Position numbers and translations under genes: made by a program
Source of the DNA: an uncultured Eubacteriales bacterium
GTDB taxonomy: Bacteria; Bacillota; Clostridia; Christensenellales; Aristaeellaceae
Reading direction: 5' to 3'
NCBI GenBank assembly: GCA_902790525.1
Contig: CADASI010000011.1
Coordinates: 1-51,930, forward strand
Length of the DNA stretch: 51,930 bases
Notes under the pieces: generated by a model
Database searches by the model: none
What the model saw: the letters and a program-made list of their open reading frames with translations, nothing else
Told to the model about the DNA's origin: nothing
Shown here: positions 35,893-45,285 of the stretch, piece after piece
Layout of the letters: every line of letters begins with the position of its first letter
How positions within the stretch are numbered: the stretch's first letter is position 1

Positions 35893-36720
35893 TTACTTCT
35901 TCTTGTTGGGACGGCTGACGATCATCTTGTCAGAGTACTTGCGATGCTTGCGGGTCTTGACGCCCTGGGTCTTCTTGCCCCAGGGAGACATCGGCGCGGG
36001 CATGCCCACCGGGGAACGGCCTTCGCCGCCGCCGTGGGGGTGGTCGCAGGGGTTCATCACGACGCCGCGGACGGTGGGACGGATGCCCATGTGGCGCTTC
36101 CGGCCGGCCTTGCCGATGCGGACGTTGCTGTGATCGGTGTTGCCGACCTGGCCGATGGTGGCGCGGGCCTTCATGGACACCTTGCGCACCTCGCCGGAGG
36201 GCAGGCGGATCTGGGCGTAGTCGCCCTCCTTCGCCATGACCTGGGCGGCGGTGCCGGCGGAGCGGACCATCTGGCCGCCGCGGCCGATCTTGATCTCGAT
36301 GTTGTGGATCAGCGTGCCCGCGATGGGCAGGCAGTTGCCGGGCTTGATGTCGGCGGTGGGGCCGGACATCACGGTATCGCCCACCTTCAGGCCCAGGGGG
36401 GCCAGGATGTAGCTCTTATCGCCGTTGGCGTAGCTCAAAAGGGCGATGAAGCAGGTGCGGTTGGGATCGTACTCGATCGCCTTGACGATGGCGGGGATGC
36501 CGTCGTTCTTCACGCGCTTGAAGTCGATGATGCGGTACTTGCGACGCGCGCCGCCGCCCTGGTGGCGGACGGTGATCTTGCCCTGGTTGTTGCGGCCGGC
36601 CCTGTGGCGCATGTCCGTGGTCAGGGACCGCTCGGGCGTCTTCTTGGTAACTTCTTCGTAAGTCAGCACCGACATGAAGCGCCGCGCGGGCGAGGTCGGC
36701 TTGTAGACCCGAATTGCCAT
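35893..36720 (-). CDS. rplB: 50S ribosomal protein L2
   Basis: A 275-residue peptidyl-transferase-centre protein. [18 protein letters not shown] and the C-terminal [20 protein letters not shown] (with the key His) are intact. Confidence 0.98.
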   Translation of the reverse strand: MAIRVYKPTSPARRFMSVLTYEEVTKKTPERSLTTDMRHRAGRNNQGKITVRHQGGGARRKYRIIDFKRVKNDGIPAIVKAIEYDPNRTCFIALLSYANGDKSYILAPLGLKVGDTVMSGPTADIKPGNCLPIAGTLIHNIEIKIGRGGQMVRSAGTAAQVMAKEGDYAQIRLPSGEVRKVSMKARATIGQVGNTDHSNVRIGKAGRKRHMGIRPTVRGVVMNPCDHPHGGGEGRSPVGMPAPMSPWGKKTQGVKTRKHRKYSDKMIVSRPNKKK

Positions 36721-36834
36721 AGTCTATAACTCCCTTTCTTTTATTGGCTCTTTTTCGGCGAGCCTGCCATTGTGGAGGATCAGGTGATCCTCAAAGGGAA
36801 GATTCCCTTATTCATGAAATCGTGGCGGAGGATC
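36721..36834 (-). other. rplW-rplB intergenic region with short hairpins
   Basis: 114 bases, longer than typical here. It includes GAGGATCA...TGATCCTC (36775-36792) followed by a second short stem GGGAA...TTCCC. No gene. A regulatory or processing role is possible but unsupported. Confidence 0.35.
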
Positions 36835-37143
36835 TTATTCCTCTTCGCTCTCCATGCCCTCGAAGAACGGAATCGGCTTGGAGTCCTTCTTCAGGGTGAT
36901 GATGGCCTTCTTGACCTCGGGGGTCCGGCCGGAGAAGCGGCCCTGGCGCTTGATCTTGCCGATGGTGCGCATGGTGTTGACGGAGTCGACCTTGACGCCC
37001 TCGAACACGGTTTCCAGCGCCTGCTTGATCTCGGTCTTGTTGGCGTTAATGGCGACCTCGAAGGTGTACTTCTTGTTGGCCATTTCCGCGTAGGACTTTT
37101 CGGTCAGGACCGGCTTTTTGATGATGTCATATGCGCTCTTCAT
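36835..37143 (-). CDS. rplW: 50S ribosomal protein L23
   Basis: A 102-residue exit-tunnel protein that docks trigger factor and SRP. It begins [18 protein letters not shown] and has [17 protein letters not shown]. The C-terminus has a slightly long acidic tail (GMESEEE). It overlaps rplD by four bases (ATGA). Confidence 0.97.
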   Translation of the reverse strand: MKSAYDIIKKPVLTEKSYAEMANKKYTFEVAINANKTEIKQALETVFEGVKVDSVNTMRTIGKIKRQGRFSGRTPEVKKAIITLKKDSKPIPFFEGMESEEE

Positions 37144-37772
37144 TCCGCGTAAACCTCCTCAACCAGCTTCACGGCGTCCTGGGAAATGATGAACTTGTCG
37201 CAGTTCAGGATGTCGACCACGTTCAGGCTGCCCACGAAGGTGGTCTTGACGCCCTGGATGTTGTTGGCCGCGCGCACCACCATGGGCTCGGCGTCCTTGG
37301 TCACGATCAGGGCCTTCTTGTCGGCGCCCAGGGCCTTGAGCATCTTGACGACGTTCTTGGTCTTGGCCTCGGCCTCGGTCAGGGTGATGTTGTCCACCAC
37401 GATGATCTCCTGATCCTGGACCTTGGAGGACAGCGCGCTCTTCATCGCCAGGCGGCGAACCTTGCGGGGCACGCTGATGCGGTAGGAACGGGGCTTGGGT
37501 GCGAACACCACGCCGCCGTGGGTGAACTGGGGCGCCCTGCGGCCATGATGGCGCGCGTTGCCGGTGCCCTTCTGGCGGTAGATCTTGCGGCCGCCGCCCC
37601 GAACCTCGGTGCGGGTGAGGGCCGACTGGGTGCCCTGGCGCTGCGCGTTCAGATAGGCGCGCACCACAGCGTGCATCGCGCTGACATGGATTTCAGAGCC
37701 GAAGACCTCGTCGGAGAGAGCGATCTCGCCGACCGGGCTGCCCTGCATGTTGAATACCTTTACGTTTGCCAT
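37140..37772 (-). CDS. rplD: 50S ribosomal protein L4
   Basis: A 210-residue protein. The extended loop with [20 protein letters not shown] reaches into the tunnel. The ARF-like start [19 protein letters not shown] is normal. In some bacteria L4 represses the S10 operon by binding its leader. Confidence 0.97.
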   Translation of the reverse strand: MANVKVFNMQGSPVGEIALSDEVFGSEIHVSAMHAVVRAYLNAQRQGTQSALTRTEVRGGGRKIYRQKGTGNARHHGRRAPQFTHGGVVFAPKPRSYRISVPRKVRRLAMKSALSSKVQDQEIIVVDNITLTEAEAKTKNVVKMLKALGADKKALIVTKDAEPMVVRAANNIQGVKTTFVGSLNVVDILNCDKFIISQDAVKLVEEVYAE

Positions 37773-37787
37773 GATTGCGTCCTCCTA

Positions 37788-38458
37788 TTAAGCCTTGACC
37801 GCGTCGCGAACCATCACGAGGCTGCCGTTGGCGCCCGGGATCGCGCCCTTGATCATGAGCAGGTTGCGCTCGGCGTCCACCTTGACGACCTCGAGGTTCT
37901 GAACCGTCACGCGGTCGCCGCCGTACTGACCGGCCATATGCTTGTTCTTGAACACGCGGGAGGGATCGGAGTTGGCGCTCAGGGAGCCCACGCCGCGATG
38001 GTACTTGGAGCCGTGGCCCATGGGGCCGGTGTGCTGGTTCCAGCGCTGGATGGCGCCGGTGTAGCCGTGGCCCTTGCTGGTGCCGACGACGTCGATCTTG
38101 TCGCCCTCTGCGAACACGTCGCAGGTGATGGTGTCGCCCACGGAGTAGCCGGAGATGTCCTCAAACCGGAACTCCCTCAGGTGCCGGGCGGGCTTGACGC
38201 CGGCCTTGGCGAAGTGACCTTGCTCGGGCTTGTTGAGCAGTTTCTTGGCCCGCTGGGCTTGTTGAGCAGTTTCTTGGCCCGCTGCTCGCTGAGCTCGTCG
38301 AAACCGACCTGTACCGCTTCGTAGCCGTCGGTCTTCTGGGTCTTCACCTGGGTGACGGTGCAGGGGCCAGCGACCACGACGGTGACCGGCACCAGGCGAC
38401 CGTCAGACACGAAGATCTGGGTCATGCCGATCTTTTTGCCGAGAATTGCCTTTTTCAT
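37788..38458 (-). pseudogene. rplC: 50S ribosomal protein L3, frame broken by a 29-bp tandem duplication
   Basis: The N-terminal part (38458 down to ~38255) encodes [17 protein letters not shown]...AKKLLNKP in one frame, and the C-terminal part (from ~38225 to 37788) continues [20 protein letters not shown]...[15 protein letters not shown]-like L3 in another. The break is an exact 29-base duplication: 38226-38254 equals 38255-38283. Removing one copy restores a single 213-residue L3. The gene is essential in bacteria, so this is either an assembly or sequencing artefact or a very recent mutation. As written, the first frame stops at 38177 and the second is open from ~38225 with an internal ATG at 38141. 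Confidence 0.9.
38226..38283. repeat. 29-bp perfect tandem duplication inside rplC
   Basis: Two identical adjacent copies (38226-38254 and 38255-38283), each starting GGGCTTGTTGAGCAG. 29 is not a multiple of three, so the copy causes the frameshift. No other gene in the cluster has such a repeat. Confidence 0.95.
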
Positions 38459-38600
38459 TGTTACACCTCTTTCGGTTATTGAACAAACCGTTCTTCACAG
38501 TTTGCTGTGATAAGCCGCAAAGCCGTCGGGCTTCATTCGGACGATCATCCCGCCGCTACGCAGGAGGCTTCGGGAGAGCGCGTCCGTCCGCCTTCATTCC
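38459..38600 (-). other. rplC-rpsJ intergenic region
   Basis: 142 bases without a gene. It contains a small hairpin TCACAG-TTTG-CTGTGA (38495-38510) and GC-rich sequence. The gap is unusually long for rpsJ-rplC. Confidence 0.35.
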
Positions 38601-38909
38601 TTACAGCTTGATCTCGATTTCAACGCCAGCCGGCAGGTCGAGCTTGGTCAGAGCGTCCACCGTCTGGGGGGTCGGCCGCTGGATGTCGATCAAGCGCTTG
38701 TGGGTGCGCATCTCGAACTGCTCGCGGGAGTCCTTGTGCTTGTGGGGGGAGCGCAGGATGGTCACGATCTCCTTCTCGGTGGGCAGCGGGATGGGGCCCG
38801 AAACCCGGGAGCCGGTGCGCTTCGCGACTTCAACGATGCGCTGGGCGCTCTGGTCGATGATCGAATGCTCATAGGCCTTGAGCTTGATGCGGATCTTCTG
38901 GTTTGCCAT
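38601..38909 (-). CDS. rpsJ: 30S ribosomal protein S10
   Basis: A 102-residue protein, also the NusE antitermination factor. It has [20 protein letters not shown] and [20 protein letters not shown]. It is the first gene of the cluster, with AGGAGGAAAG before the start and a ~250-base leader. Confidence 0.98.
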   Translation of the reverse strand: MANQKIRIKLKAYEHSIIDQSAQRIVEVAKRTGSRVSGPIPLPTEKEIVTILRSPHKHKDSREQFEMRTHKRLIDIQRPTPQTVDALTKLDLPAGVEIEIKL

Positions 38910-39160
38910 GGTCTTTCCTCCTGTTTGAACTCATGCACACGCTGCCGGGCGTGTCCTATTGTTTTTTCATTCGACGGGCATGAGCTCCGTCGTCCGATTG
39001 TGGGACTTCGTCCCCGGACATAGTCCCCGGAAATTACCGGCATTGTATGAGGCATACGCGCCGCAACCTTCCGGTTCATCCCATTTGCCGTCCGTCGAGC
39101 ACCTCCGTGCGCACCGCCTCCGGCAAAGGCGCATGCGAACCGCTCACACAGACCTTATCT
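38910..39160 (-). promoter_or_regulatory. Leader of the S10 operon
   Basis: About 250 bases between the promoter and rpsJ with several complementary segments, for example GGGGAC-near-palindromes at 39001-39025 and CGACGG/CCGTCG around 38976-38996. In several bacteria L4 binds such a leader to repress the operon. Here the function is inferred only from position, length and structure. Confidence 0.4.
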
Positions 39161-39189
39161 ATTATAGCCCATCAATGTGCATTAATCAA
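39161..39189 (-). promoter_or_regulatory. Promoter of the S10-spc ribosomal protein operon
   Basis: On the minus strand TTGATT (39184-39189) is 17 bases from a perfect TATAAT (39161-39166), in an AT-rich stretch within a GC-rich region. Confidence 0.75.
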
Positions 39190-39248
39190 ATTAAGAATTT
39201 GGTACTTGGCGGGAATTTGACGGGTTTAACCAACTTTTAACCCGTTGG

Positions 39249-39440
39249 GAGGGATTAGGGATTAGGGATTAGGGATTAGGGATTAGAAATGGCGGCTGCC
39301 GCGTTTGACCGCAACCTCCATTGGGGCATATATCATCCGCGGACGCCATAAATGACGTCCCTACAACGGGCTCCGGCCATTCCTGTTCCCTTTTCCCTGT
39401 TCCCTCTCCTAATCCCTAATCCCTAATCCCTAATCCCTCT
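39249..39440. repeat. Heptamer-repeat element, copy 2
   Basis: Five GGGATTA units (39249-39286) face four or more TAATCCC units (39408-39437). Inside is GGCGGCTGCCGCG (39291-39303), shared with copy 1, and a GGACGCC...GACGTCC palindrome (39340-39362). A second heptamer type, CTGTTCC/CCCTTTT, lies at 39380-39407. The array runs into the MFS gene and supplies its stop codon. Confidence 0.8.
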
Positions 39441-40602
39441 TCGTCACCCCATTCACCCTCTCCGTCATCACCAGCAGCATCACGGCGAAAAAAGCCAGGT
39501 ACCCGGGAAACAGCCTTATGGTCGCCGCCCCGGCGATCACGCCGAACAGCGGCGGCATGAAGGTGGAGCCGGTATACGCCGCGGCCATCTGTATGCCAAT
39601 GATGGCCTGGGAGTTCTGCGCGCCGAAGTTATCGGGCGTGGCGTGTATGATGGACGGGTACACCGGCGCGCACCCCAGCCCGAACACGATCAGCCCCGCC
39701 AGCGCGGGCAGCGTGCTCTCGACCGGCAGCACCACCAGCGCCATGCCCGCCAGCATCACGCTCACGCCGACGCGAATCATCCGACGGTCCCCCATTCGAT
39801 CGGCCACGAAGCCGTTCAGGAATCGTCCGAAGGTAATGCCCAGGTAGAACAGCGACGCAAACCGCGCCGCCGTGCCCGCGTCCACGCCCCGGGCCTCCAC
39901 CAGATAGCTGCTGGCCCACAGCCCGGCGGTGGTCTCCGCGGCGCAGTAGCTCAGGAAGGCCAGCAGTATCGCCGGCACCCCGGGGATGCGCAGCGCCCCG
40001 GCCAGCCCCAGCGGCCGTGGGGCATCCGCGGCCTTCGCCCCGGGCTCCCCGTCGTCCCGCTTCTTCCACATGGGCAGCGACATAAACAGCACCGCCGTCA
40101 GCGCCACCTGCAAAAGCGACACCGTGCGGTAGCCGCCCTGCCAGTTGTCGCCCCGCGCCAGCCACGCCGCCATGATGTACGGGCTGATCGACGCCCCCAC
40201 GCCCCAGAAGCAGTGCAGCCAGCTCATGTGCCGGGAGGAGTAGTGCAGCGCCACGTAGTTGTTGAGCGCGGCGTCCACCGCCCCCGCGCCCAGGCCGTAG
40301 GGGATGCCCCACAGGCACAGCGCCGTGACCGAATTGGATATGGAAAACCCAAACAGCGCCGCCGCCGTCATGGCCACGCTCAGCGCGGTCACCAGGCCCG
40401 TACCCAGCCTGCGGGTCAGCCGGTCGGACAGCAGGCTGGACACGATGGTCCCCCCGGCGATGATCATGGAGATCATGCCCGCCTGGGACAGCGGCGCGCC
40501 GAATTGCAGCCGCATCACCGGCCAGGCGGCGCCCAGCAGCGAGTCCGGCAGCCCCAGGCTGATGAAGGCGATGTAGATGATGGCAAGCAGCAGTGAAAAC
40601 AT
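39430..40602 (-). CDS. Major facilitator superfamily transporter
   Basis: A 390-residue protein with about 12 hydrophobic helices and the inter-helix motif DRLTRRLGTG after helix 2 (GGTIVSSLLSDRLTRR), repeated as FVADRMGDRRM in the second half. It resembles the fucose/sugar-permease-like MFS group (start AFISLGLPDSLLGAAWPVM). The substrate is unknown. It is divergent from an AraC regulator, which probably controls it. The last codons AGG GAT TAG come from the heptamer repeat. Confidence 0.85.
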   Translation of the reverse strand: MFSLLLAIIYIAFISLGLPDSLLGAAWPVMRLQFGAPLSQAGMISMIIAGGTIVSSLLSDRLTRRLGTGLVTALSVAMTAAALFGFSISNSVTALCLWGIPYGLGAGAVDAALNNYVALHYSSRHMSWLHCFWGVGASISPYIMAAWLARGDNWQGGYRTVSLLQVALTAVLFMSLPMWKKRDDGEPGAKAADAPRPLGLAGALRIPGVPAILLAFLSYCAAETTAGLWASSYLVEARGVDAGTAARFASLFYLGITFGRFLNGFVADRMGDRRMIRVGVSVMLAGMALVVLPVESTLPALAGLIVFGLGCAPVYPSIIHATPDNFGAQNSQAIIGIQMAAAYTGSTFMPPLFGVIAGAATIRLFPGYLAFFAVMLLVMTERVNGVTKRD

Positions 40603-40621
40603 GATGTCCTCCTCCGGGCCG

Positions 40622-40650
40622 TTGACAGCCCCGCGCGATGATGCTATTAT
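40622..40650 (+). promoter_or_regulatory. Promoter of the AraC-family gene
   Basis: TTGACA (40622-40627) is 17 bases from TATTAT (40645-40650). The minus strand of the same region also reads TATAAT (40646-40651), so the MFS gene may use an overlapping promoter. Confidence 0.65.
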
Positions 40651-40712
40651 ATAGACAATAACTCGCGCATACTATCAATATCAAGCCCGTTTTTATAAGG
40701 ATATGGACGAAT

Positions 40713-41606
40713 ATGAATGAAATCAGGACGATCATCGACGACGTGACCCTGGAGGAGACCGCCAAATCGGTGGAGGCCGCCTTCCCCTACCGCGCCGACC
40801 GGGACATACTGGACCCCATGGCCGGGGGCTTCTTCCCCTGGCACTGGCACGGGGACGTGGAGCTGTTCACCGTGGAGTCCGGGGCGCTTCGGTACAGCCT
40901 GCCCGGTATGAACCGGGACTTTCGCGCCGGGGACGTGGGCTTCGTCAACGCCAACGTGCTGCACATGACCCGCTGCCTGGGCGGGCAGCGCTGCGTGCTG
41001 CAGGAGCACATCTTCCTGCCCCGGCTGGTGGGCGGGACCTCCGGCAGCGCCATCGACTTAAAGTACGTGCAGCCGCTTCTGGCGAACCGCCGGGCGGAGC
41101 TGCTGGCCGTGCCCGCCGATCAACCGGAGGCGGCGGAGATGCGCGCGCTGATGCAGTCGGCCATCGACGCCTTCGAAACGCGCGCGCCGGGCTACGAGAT
41201 CACCGTGCGCAACGCCATGAGCGCCCTGTGGCTCAAGCTGCTGGCCCTGGCCCCGGAGGGCGGCGCCGGGCGGGGCAGCGCCGACGAGCTCCGGCTCAAG
41301 GCCATGCTGCGCTTCATCGACGAAAACCTCGCCGAGCCCCTGACGCTTGCGGACATCGCCGCCTCGGCCGGCGTCGGCCCCCGGGAGGCCTCCCGCTGCT
41401 TCCGCCGGCAGTTGAACCTCTCCCCCTTCGAATACCTGATCGGCTGCCGCGTGGACCGCGCCGCGGAGCGCCTGCGCGCTGCCGACGACAGCGTCACCGA
41501 CATCGCCCTGGGCTGCGGCTTCGCCTCCGTGAGCTACTTCGGCAAGCTGTTCCGCCAGCGCCTGGGCATGACCCCCTCCGAATACCGCCGCGCCCGGACG
41601 CAATGA
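40713..41606 (+). CDS. AraC-family transcriptional regulator
   Basis: A 297-residue protein. The N-terminal cupin sensor has FFPWHWHGDVELFTVESG (~43-60). Two helix-turn-helix motifs follow in the last ~100 residues (LTLADIAASAGVGPREASRCF, then VTDIALGCGFASVSYFGKLF split by position, ending GMTPSEYRR). Regulators of this kind usually sense a sugar or small organic ligand and activate a neighbouring transport gene; the divergent MFS gene is the obvious target. It is followed by a terminator shared with the ABC operon. Confidence 0.88.
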   Translation: MNEIRTIIDDVTLEETAKSVEAAFPYRADRDILDPMAGGFFPWHWHGDVELFTVESGALRYSLPGMNRDFRAGDVGFVNANVLHMTRCLGGQRCVLQEHIFLPRLVGGTSGSAIDLKYVQPLLANRRAELLAVPADQPEAAEMRALMQSAIDAFETRAPGYEITVRNAMSALWLKLLALAPEGGAGRGSADELRLKAMLRFIDENLAEPLTLADIAASAGVGPREASRCFRRQLNLSPFEYLIGCRVDRAAERLRAADDSVTDIALGCGFASVSYFGKLFRQRLGMTPSEYRRARTQ

Positions 41607-41618
41607 CGGACATAAGAA

Positions 41619-41650
41619 CGGGAGGCATGGACGAACGTCCATGCCTCCCG
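41619..41650. terminator. Bidirectional terminator between the AraC gene and the nucleoside ABC operon
   Basis: A 14-base stem (CGGGAGGCATGGAC and complement) with a GAAC loop lies between convergent genes. There is no clear T run, so strength is uncertain. Confidence 0.6.
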
Positions 41651-41666
41651 GTGCGTCATGCGACCC

Positions 41667-42605
41667 TCATCGCATGCCCTTGTCGTAGGGGATGCCCTCC
41701 GCCTTGGGCGCGGCGGAATTCTTGGAGAATATCGCCAGCACCACCAGGGAGATGACGTAGGGCAGCATGTTGTAGACCGTCGAGGGCAGGTTCAGGTTCT
41801 TTAAGAACGCAAAGCCCGTGTACACGTTGGACAGCGAGCGGAACAGTCCGAACAGCAGCGCGGCCAGCGCGATCTGCTGGGGCTTCCACGCGCCGAAGAT
41901 CATGACGGCCAGGGCCAGGAAGCCGAAGCCCGCCACGCCGTTTTCAAACTTCCAGGCGCTGACGCCGGCGGTGATGTACACCAGGCCGCCCAGCCCGCCC
42001 AGCAGGCCGGAGATCAGCACGCCCGCGTAGCGCATGCGGTACACGTTGATACCCACCGAATCCGCCGCCTGCGGGTGCTCGCCGCAGGCCATCAGCCGAA
42101 GGCCGAACTTTGTCTTGTACAATATAATATAGGAAGCGATGAGCAGGACCACCGCCAGCACCATGAACCAGCTGAACTCGGTGCCGGGCACCATCACGAA
42201 CGCCTTCTTGGCCTCCACGTACATGATCTCGGAGGACACGTTCGCGGAATCCGCCGCGGTGTTGATGGCCTTCACGATGACCGTGGCCGCCGACACGCCC
42301 AGCAGGTTCATGGCCGTGCCCACCAGGGTCTGGTCCGCCTTGAAGTTGATGGCCGCCACCGCCAGCAGGAGCGAATAGAGGATACCGGCGATCATCGCGG
42401 CGATCGCGGTGACGCAGAACACCGCCGCCGGCGCGGTCCCCGCGGGCAGGTAGCGCATCACCAGCGCGCCGCCCAGGGCGCCGAACACCATGATGCCCTC
42501 CAGCCCGATGTTGACGACGCCGGAGTGCTCCGAGAAGCATCCGCCCAGCGCCACCAGCATCAGCACCGAGGTAAAGATCAGCGTGTATTGCAGTAACAGG
42601 ATCAT
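41667..42605 (-). CDS. ABC transporter permease, BMP/nucleoside type (NupQ-like)
   Basis: A 312-residue membrane protein of the BPD_transp_2 type with about eight helices; MVALGGCFSEHSGVVNIGLEGIM-like sequence near residues 17-40 and the coupling stretch GENPQAADSVGINVYRMRYAG mark it as the RbsC/YufQ group. It is the last gene of the operon and overlaps the other permease by four bases. Confidence 0.88.
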   Translation of the reverse strand: MILLLQYTLIFTSVLMLVALGGCFSEHSGVVNIGLEGIMVFGALGGALVMRYLPAGTAPAAVFCVTAIAAMIAGILYSLLLAVAAINFKADQTLVGTAMNLLGVSAATVIVKAINTAADSANVSSEIMYVEAKKAFVMVPGTEFSWFMVLAVVLLIASYIILYKTKFGLRLMACGEHPQAADSVGINVYRMRYAGVLISGLLGGLGGLVYITAGVSAWKFENGVAGFGFLALAVMIFGAWKPQQIALAALLFGLFRSLSNVYTGFAFLKNLNLPSTVYNMLPYVISLVVLAIFSKNSAAPKAEGIPYDKGMR

Positions 42606-43717
42606 GCGTCATGCCCTCCCTTCCGGCTCTGCCTGGCGTCCAGCCGCCTGTTCATGAACTGCTTCATGAACAGCACGAAGCTGCACATGTAGATGATGAC
42701 CGACGAAATCAGGTCGGAGATCTGGGCGCAGTACATGTTCATGTTCACGTTCGCGCCGCCGCGGGTGATGTGCTGGATGAAGTAGGACGAGAATATCGCG
42801 CCGATGGGGTTCAGGCCTCCCAGAAAGGCCGCCGCGATGCCGTTGAAGCCCATGGCGGGCACGCTGGCCTGGGTGACGGCCCACTGCTCGAAGTCGGACA
42901 GGTACAGCATCGCCGCGCCCATGCCCGCCAGGCCGCCTGCGATGGCCATGGTGAGTATGATGTTGTAGCGATCCCGCATGCCGCAGTACTTGGCAGCGTT
43001 CTTGTTGAGGCCCGTGGCCCGCAGCTCGAAGCCCAGCCGCGTCTTGCTCAGCAGCACCCAGATCAGCACGCACATCACGATGGCCAGCGGTATGGCGAGG
43101 GTGACGTTCTTCTGATTGAACACGTTGTTCAAACCCAGCGTGGGCAGCAGCGAGCCGACGCTCTGGCTGGCCACGGTGTAGGTGTCCTTGCCGGTGGGGT
43201 TCTTGACCTTTGTCAGCAGGGTGTTCACCAGGTAAAGCGATATCCAGTTCAGCATGATGCAGGAGATGACCTCGTTCACGTTCCGATACGCCTTGAGGCA
43301 CCCGGAAATCGCGCCCAGCAGCGCGCCCGCCAGCATGGCGGCGATCAGGCACAGGTACCAGGGCAGGTGCAGCGCCAGCGCGCAGAACAGGCTGGCCCCG
43401 GCCCCGGCCACGTACTGGCCCGCCGCGCCGATGTTGAACAGGCCCACCTTGTAGGCGAACAGCACCGACAGCGAGCACATCAAAAGCGGCGCGGTGGTCA
43501 CCAGCGTGACGCCGAAGTTCTTGAGCTGCTTCTCGGGCTTGGAGTAGGCCCAGAAGTTCTTGATGACGTCCAGTATGGCCTCGGTGGCCCCGGCGGGATT
43601 GATGATCAAAAGGGCGATGTAGCCCACCAGCAGTCCCAGCAGTATGCAGATCAGGCTGGCCAGCAGCGTCTGCACCGCGCTCTTGCGCAGCAGGGATTCC
43701 TTTTTAGCGGTCTGCAT
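42602..43717 (-). CDS. ABC transporter permease, BMP/nucleoside type (NupP-like)
   Basis: A 371-residue membrane protein. It has about ten helices, with YKVGLFNIGAAGQYVAGAGA and GLNKNAAKYCGMRDRYNIIL as family segments. It overlaps the ATPase gene by 14 bases. In Bacillus the equivalent set (YufNOPQ/NupNOPQ) imports guanosine and related nucleosides. Confidence 0.88.
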   Translation of the reverse strand: MQTAKKESLLRKSAVQTLLASLICILLGLLVGYIALLIINPAGATEAILDVIKNFWAYSKPEKQLKNFGVTLVTTAPLLMCSLSVLFAYKVGLFNIGAAGQYVAGAGASLFCALALHLPWYLCLIAAMLAGALLGAISGCLKAYRNVNEVISCIMLNWISLYLVNTLLTKVKNPTGKDTYTVASQSVGSLLPTLGLNNVFNQKNVTLAIPLAIVMCVLIWVLLSKTRLGFELRATGLNKNAAKYCGMRDRYNIILTMAIAGGLAGMGAAMLYLSDFEQWAVTQASVPAMGFNGIAAAFLGGLNPIGAIFSSYFIQHITRGGANVNMNMYCAQISDLISSVIIYMCSFVLFMKQFMNRRLDARQSRKGGHDA

Positions 43718-45254
43718 AGCTGGGCACCTCCTCGCGCTTTGCGCCGGCCATGTACAGGCCGATCTCCTTCGGGTTGGTCTTCTTCGGGTCCAGCTCGCCC
43801 ACGAGCTCGCCCTCGTACATCACGAGTATGCGGTCGGAAACGTCCAGCACCTCGTCCATCTCCAGCGACACCAGCAGCACGGCCTTGCCCTTGTTGCGCT
43901 GCTCGACGATCTGCTTGTGGATGTATTCGATGGCGCCCACGTCCAGGCCGCGGGTGGGCTGCACGGCGATCAGCAGCGAGGGCGCCCTGTCGATCTCGCG
44001 GGCGATGATGGCCTTCTGCTGGTTGCCGCCGGACATGCTCCGGGCGGTGGTGATGGCCCCCTGGCCGGAGCGGATGTCGTACTGCTCGATCAGCCGGTCG
44101 GCGTAGCCGCGGATGTTCTTGCGCCGCAAAAAGCCCATGTTGTTGAACTCCGGCTCAAAGTAGCGCTGCAGCACGATGTTGTCCTCCAGCGAGTAGTCCA
44201 GCACCAGGCCGTGCTTGTGCCGGTCCTCGGGGATGTGGCTCATGCCCAGCACCGAGCGCTCGCGGATGGAGGTCTTCGACATGTCCTTGCCCTCCAGGGT
44301 GATCGAGCCCGAGGACAGCGGCGACAGGCCCGACAGGCCGTAGACGAACTCCGTCTGGCCGTTGCCGTCGATGCCGGCGATGCACACGATCTCGCCCTCC
44401 CGCACCTGCAGCGACACGTGCTTCACCGCGTCGCCGGTGTGGGACAGCGAGGGCACGGACATGTCCCGGATGTCCAGGATGACCTTGCCGGGGGTCTTCT
44501 CGGGCTTTTCGACGTGGAAGTTGACGTTGCGGCCCACCATCATGGCGGAGAGCTCCTCCATGGTGACGTCTTTGGTGTTGACGGTGCCGATGTACTTGCC
44601 CTTGCGCAGCACGGAGCAGCGGTCCGCCACGGCCATGATCTCGGCCAGCTTGTGGCTGATGAACAGTATCGACTTGCCCTCGGCCGCCAGGTTCTTCATG
44701 ATCTGCATCAGCTCGTCGATCTCCTGGGGGGTCAAAACGGCGGTGGGCTCGTCGAATATCAGTATCTCGTTGTCGCGGTAGAGCATCTTCAGTATCTCGG
44801 TGCGCTGCTGCATGCCCACGGTGATGTCCTGGATCTTCGCGTCCGGGTCCACCTGGAGGCCGTAGCGGTTGGACAGCTCGATCACGCGCTGGCGCGCCTC
44901 GGCCTTCTTCAGGAAGCCGAACTTGTCCGTGGGCTCCACGCCGAGGATGATGTTGTCCAGCACCGTGAAGCACTCGACCAGCTTGAAGTGCTGGTGCACC
45001 ATGCCGATGCCCAGGGCGTTGGCGTCGTTGGGGTCGTTGATCTTGACCTCCTTGCCGTCCTTCTTGATGACGCCCTCCTCCGCCTGATACAGGCCGAACA
45101 GCACGCTCATCAGCGTCGATTTTCCCGCGCCGTTCTCGCCCAGCAGCGCATGGATCTCGCCCTTGCGCAGCTGGATGGTCACGTCGTCATTGGCGATGAT
45201 GCCCGGGAAACGCTTCGTGATGTGCAGCATTTCAATGGCGTATTGATTCTCCAA
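43704..45254 (-). CDS. ABC transporter ATPase with two nucleotide-binding domains (NupO-like)
   Basis: A 516-residue protein. The first domain has Walker A GENGAGKST (~36-44), signature VGMQQRTEIL and Walker B ILIFDEPTAVLT. The second has a degenerate Walker A (AGIDGNGQTE) but a good signature SGGNQQKAIIAREI, the usual RbsA/NupO asymmetry. The start is TTG at 45252-45254 with GGGAGGG seven bases upstream. A 150-base palindromic element and a terminator-like hairpin separate it from the binding-protein gene. Confidence 0.9.
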   Translation of the reverse strand: MENQYAIEMLHITKRFPGIIANDDVTIQLRKGEIHALLGENGAGKSTLMSVLFGLYQAEEGVIKKDGKEVKINDPNDANALGIGMVHQHFKLVECFTVLDNIILGVEPTDKFGFLKKAEARQRVIELSNRYGLQVDPDAKIQDITVGMQQRTEILKMLYRDNEILIFDEPTAVLTPQEIDELMQIMKNLAAEGKSILFISHKLAEIMAVADRCSVLRKGKYIGTVNTKDVTMEELSAMMVGRNVNFHVEKPEKTPGKVILDIRDMSVPSLSHTGDAVKHVSLQVREGEIVCIAGIDGNGQTEFVYGLSGLSPLSSGSITLEGKDMSKTSIRERSVLGMSHIPEDRHKHGLVLDYSLEDNIVLQRYFEPEFNNMGFLRRKNIRGYADRLIEQYDIRSGQGAITTARSMSGGNQQKAIIAREIDRAPSLLIAVQPTRGLDVGAIEYIHKQIVEQRNKGKAVLLVSLEMDEVLDVSDRILVMYEGELVGELDPKKTNPKEIGLYMAGAKREEVPSYADR

Positions 45255-45285
45255 TCTCGATCCCTCCCATATCGGAGTCTCGCGC

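Noticed and set aside
37788-38458. Programmed frameshift in rplC
   Set aside because: There is no slippery site; the shift is fully explained by an exact 29-base duplication.
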